Below, piece by piece: positions 13,495 to 13,559 of a DNA stretch of 13,559 nt; within the stretch, counting starts at the first letter, position 1; every line of letters begins with the position of its first letter. The notes under the pieces are model-generated. The model was not told where the DNA came from. It ran no database searches and saw nothing but the letters and a program-made list of their open reading frames with translations. The position numbers and the translations under genes were made by a program. This DNA is from CAWVWD01 sp965662365. Lineage in GTDB: Bacteria; Bacteroidota; Bacteroidia; Chitinophagales; Saprospiraceae. Where the stretch lies: contig CBFIHR010000098.1 in NCBI GenBank assembly GCA_965662365.1, positions 1 to 13,559 of the forward strand, given 5' to 3'.

Positions 13495-13559
13495 TTACAT
13501 GTTTTGGGAAGCTGTTTTAATAGCCGCCTTGATTCTCGTGTAAGTGCCACAACGACAAA
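13495..13559 (-). CDS. iorA: 2Fe-2S subunit of the molybdenum hydroxylase, C-terminal end only
   Basis: Partial; the 5' part lies beyond the window. The minus strand reads CRCGTYTRIKAAIKTASQNM and then TAA (13497-13495). CRCGTYxRI is the signature of the second 2Fe-2S cluster in the small iron-sulfur subunits of the xanthine dehydrogenase family; the two cysteines seen are its last two ligands. These subunits, about 150-160 aa, pass electrons from the molybdenum subunit to an acceptor. The same strand and the position just upstream of iorB fit the usual iorA-iorB order, so this is its natural partner. Only 20 codons are visible, but the motif is distinctive. Confidence 0.8.
   Translation of the reverse strand, partial: CRCGTYTRIKAAIKTASQNM

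Noticed and set aside
13499..13543. Plus-strand mini-ORF MFWEAVLIAALILV
   Set aside because: It is antisense to the iorA C-terminus and only 14 aa long.

Overview
The window looks like chromosome from a member of the Bacteroidota, most likely the Flavobacteriales. The DNA is AT-rich, start codons lack Shine-Dalgarno sequences and instead follow A-rich leaders such as ACTAACAAA, intergenic spaces are packed with short palindromic repeats of a kind common in flavobacterial genomes, and the proteins resemble flavobacterial forms (a separate biotin carrier, a short MutA subunit, a Tat-exported IorB). The genus cannot be named from sequence alone.

Positions 1-567 are AT-rich non-coding DNA with several palindromes. 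Positions 568-8965, all on the + strand, hold a nearly complete propionyl-CoA to succinyl-CoA module: biotin carboxyl carrier protein, methylmalonyl-CoA mutase small subunit, biotin carboxylase (broken here), methylmalonyl-CoA mutase large subunit, methylmalonyl-CoA epimerase and the carboxyltransferase subunit. The carboxylase (carrier + biotin carboxylase + carboxyltransferase) would make (S)-methylmalonyl-CoA, the epimerase convert it to the (R) form, and the B12-dependent mutase make succinyl-CoA for the TCA cycle (or the reverse, towards propionate). A decayed IS200-type transposase and a small unrecognised ORF sit between the mutase and epimerase genes. A strong intrinsic terminator closes the module at about 8971-9005.

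Positions 9057-9626 encode a small secreted or outer-membrane protein of unknown function. After a repeat-containing gap, 9935-10849 encodes a glutaminase. A hairpin separates it from the convergent minus-strand gene at 11027-13285, a Tat-exported molybdenum hydroxylase large subunit of the IorB type. At the right edge the last 20 codons of its probable 2Fe-2S partner (IorA) are visible on the minus strand.

The points most worth a second look are: (1) the biotin carboxylase gene is broken by what looks like a deletion of about 38 bp at a GTTTA microhomology; (2) two 69-nt imperfect palindromes, same length and 56/69 identical, precede the biotin carboxylase and carboxyltransferase genes; (3) five exact heptamer units abut the epimerase start codon; (4) an ACTAACAAA motif precedes four of the module's start codons; (5) a GTCATTGCG...ATCTCCTAA repeat family recurs at least five times, including an inverted pair wedged between iorA and iorB; (6) a 51-aa ORF with an L7/L12-like motif lies next to the transposase remnant.
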